Under the pieces are notes generated by a model, which ran no database searches, was not told where the DNA came from, and was given only the letters and a program-made list of their open reading frames with translations. From positions 1-5,487 of the forward strand of contig JACDEK010000021.1 of assembly GCA_013816445.1 (NCBI GenBank): a stretch of 5,487 nucleotides of DNA, written 5' to 3'. Position numbers and translations under genes: made by a program. The number at the start of each line of letters is the position of its first letter. The stretch's first letter is position 1. Below are positions 4,125-5,487 of the stretch, in pieces. Source of the DNA: Candidatus Saccharimonadota bacterium (lineage in GTDB: Bacteria; Patescibacteriota; Saccharimonadia; CAILAD01; BJGX01).

Positions 4125-5450
4125 ATGTCTAAAAAATATCTCAAAATTCTGGCAATAGTACTCGCAACCGCCATTGTAGTAGTAATTATATTTTTGTTTA
4201 CGCAAAAAACCCAACTCTCACTTGACAGTAGTAGCCCATACAAAAGCAGTGTTACCTACCCTACTTCCCCTCTCACCTTAAGTTTGTGGTTACCTACAGA
4301 AGAACAAGGTAACTTTGAGGTAACTGTAGCTGAGTATAAAAAGTTACATACAACAGTAGATGTGCAAGTGACCTATATAGATTCTGCTACATATCAAACC
4401 AAGCTTTTGCAGGGTCGAGATACTGGTACACTCCCTGACCTTTTTGTTTTTAGAAATGATGGTTTGCCATTGTACGCAAAAGCATTGCAACCAGCACCAG
4501 CTAGTGTATTTACTACCGATCAATTTAACTCAACTTTTGCAGAGTTTGCTACACAAAAACTTACTAGTGGAAATACAGTATTGGCTGCACCACTTGGGCT
4601 GGCTACACTCGGCCTTATCTACAATACAGACAGACTAAAATCTGCGAATGCCGAAACCCTACCTGTTACCTGGGTAGACTTTGAAAAAACAAATAGTGCA
4701 TTACGAAAAAAAGATGGTCAAAATTTGTATTCTTCTGGGGTTGCGCTTGGTAGCTCAGCTATTAGAAACTACTCAGATATTATGAGTATTTTGATGATGC
4801 AAAATGGTGCTAGTATGACCAATCAGCCACCCACTCAGGCTACATTTCAGCAGGTAGATACAAGTGGTTATGCGCCCGGAGCGAAAGCTCTGGAGTTTTA
4901 TGCTAGTTTTGCCCAGCCAACTAAGCAAAATTACACCTGGAGTGATTCGCTAGGTAGTAGTACAGAGGCTCTGGCTCAAAATAAAACTGCTCTCGTAGTA
5001 GACTACCCAATGGCCGCTAAGCAAGTGCAAAAACAGAATGCCAGTTTTTCTATTGGTCTAGCTAGCTTACCCCAAACAAATCCATCGAACCCAATAAATT
5101 ATGGCAATATATTGAGCGGAGGGGTGGCAAAAACCAGTAAAAATTCAGAGATAGCTTGGGATTTCTGGGGCTTTAGTACCAGTAAAGATATTCAAAAGAA
5201 ATTTTCATTAGCTAGCTTTTGGCCAGCCAGCAGAAAAGACCTTATAAATGATCAGCTTAATGATAAAGACCTAGCGCCTTTTGCTAGACAAAGCTCAACT
5301 GCCAAAGACTGGTATAAAGGCATAAATTATACAGCCAATGCTGGTCTGCGTGATATGCTTAATAGCTACTTAGCGGGTTTTGATAGTAAAATTGTTGTTA
5401 ATAACGCTGCCGTTAAAGTTACATCTGAGATTCAAGCAAGTAATAAGTAG
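4125..5450 (+). CDS. Extracellular solute-binding protein, ABC transporter family 1, membrane-anchored
   Basis: The 441-aa protein resembles family 1 (carbohydrate-type) substrate-binding proteins of ABC importers. Residues 7-26 form one hydrophobic helix after a basic start (MSKKYLK), followed by a Ser/Thr/Pro-rich linker to about 50. The binding fold begins with TLSLWLPTEEQ (51-61), then YKKLHTTVDVQVTYI, a helix to GTLPDLFVF (101-109), APLGLATLGLIYNTDRL (155-171) and VTWVDFEKTNSALRK. The second half shows ALAQNKTALVVDYPMA (282-297) and SGGVAKTSKNSEIAWDFWGF (331-350), both typical of the family; W272, W345 and W348 are candidate ligand contacts. There is no lipobox and no cysteine anywhere, so it is anchored by the helix rather than by lipid. 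No permease or ATPase gene is adjacent in the window. The substrate cannot be read from the sequence. It has its own promoter and almost no leader. Confidence 0.86.
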   Translation: MSKKYLKILAIVLATAIVVVIIFLFTQKTQLSLDSSSPYKSSVTYPTSPLTLSLWLPTEEQGNFEVTVAEYKKLHTTVDVQVTYIDSATYQTKLLQGRDTGTLPDLFVFRNDGLPLYAKALQPAPASVFTTDQFNSTFAEFATQKLTSGNTVLAAPLGLATLGLIYNTDRLKSANAETLPVTWVDFEKTNSALRKKDGQNLYSSGVALGSSAIRNYSDIMSILMMQNGASMTNQPPTQATFQQVDTSGYAPGAKALEFYASFAQPTKQNYTWSDSLGSSTEALAQNKTALVVDYPMAAKQVQKQNASFSIGLASLPQTNPSNPINYGNILSGGVAKTSKNSEIAWDFWGFSTSKDIQKKFSLASFWPASRKDLINDQLNDKDLAPFARQSSTAKDWYKGINYTANAGLRDMLNSYLAGFDSKIVVNNAAVKVTSEIQASNK

Positions 5451-5487
5451 AATTTAAATAGTTTTATTGGGCTTAGTTGGTTATTTC
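5451..5487. other. Short trailing sequence without recognised features
   Basis: The last 37 bases after the solute-binding protein stop are AT-rich. No complete hairpin terminator, promoter or start codon with a ribosome binding site is seen before the window ends. Confidence 0.6.

Noticed and set aside
4052..4243. A 63-codon minus-strand frame across the terminator and the start of the solute-binding protein gene
   Set aside because: It overlaps the hairpin and promoter and is antisense to a well-supported signal-anchor region; no supporting features.
1..5487. Alternative genetic code with TGA read as glycine, as in some CPR lineages
   Set aside because: All genes read through in the standard code without any in-frame TGA, and glycine is encoded by GGN throughout, so there is no sign of recoding.

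Overview
The window looks like a chromosomal segment of a Candidate Phyla Radiation (Patescibacteria) bacterium, most likely a Candidatus Saccharibacteria (TM7) relative. The reasons are a tandem set of short two-helix pilins of the CPR-type type IV secretion (T4SS) pilin family (VirB2/TrbC-like), an adjacent large TrbL/VirB6-like polytopic protein, a moderately AT-rich sequence, compact spacing and standard-code reading frames with no in-frame TGA. The phylum is inferred from family knowledge; there is no marker gene here to prove it.

Layout. Positions 1-2044 (minus strand) are one open reading frame of at least 681 codons that runs off the left edge. It has a signal peptide, a cysteine-containing extracytoplasmic domain, about six membrane helices with a TrbL-type S-P-L-A-F segment, and a long Gly/Pro/Ser-rich tail. 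Its start lies in a short divergent intergenic region (2045-2156) with two face-to-face, overlapping sigma70-type promoters built on an 8-bp inverted repeat. Positions 2157-4038 (plus strand) hold five consecutive pilin paralogues of 129, 94, 94, 120 and 120 aa. All share a hydrophobic helix, an S-x-G-N loop with a following A-K, and a second helix, but they differ in N-terminus (three with signal peptides, two short) and in translation signals. A hairpin terminator (4071-4101) closes the array and overlaps the promoter of the next gene. Positions 4125-5450 (plus) encode a complete family 1 ABC-type extracellular solute-binding protein, held by an N-terminal membrane helix and lacking cysteine. 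The last 37 bases show nothing recognisable.

How the parts fit. The TrbL/VirB6-like channel protein and the pilins are components of one cell-envelope T4SS-like machine. The pilin array would supply major and minor subunits and the divergent promoter would allow coordinated expression. The solute-binding protein is transcribed separately, but its promoter carries nearly the same 12-base -10/start-site sequence as the first pilin gene, which hints at shared control. ATPases (VirB4, VirD4) and ABC permeases are not in the window. Several genes have a good -10 element only 6-15 bases before the ATG and no Shine-Dalgarno sequence, so leaderless or near-leaderless translation is likely.
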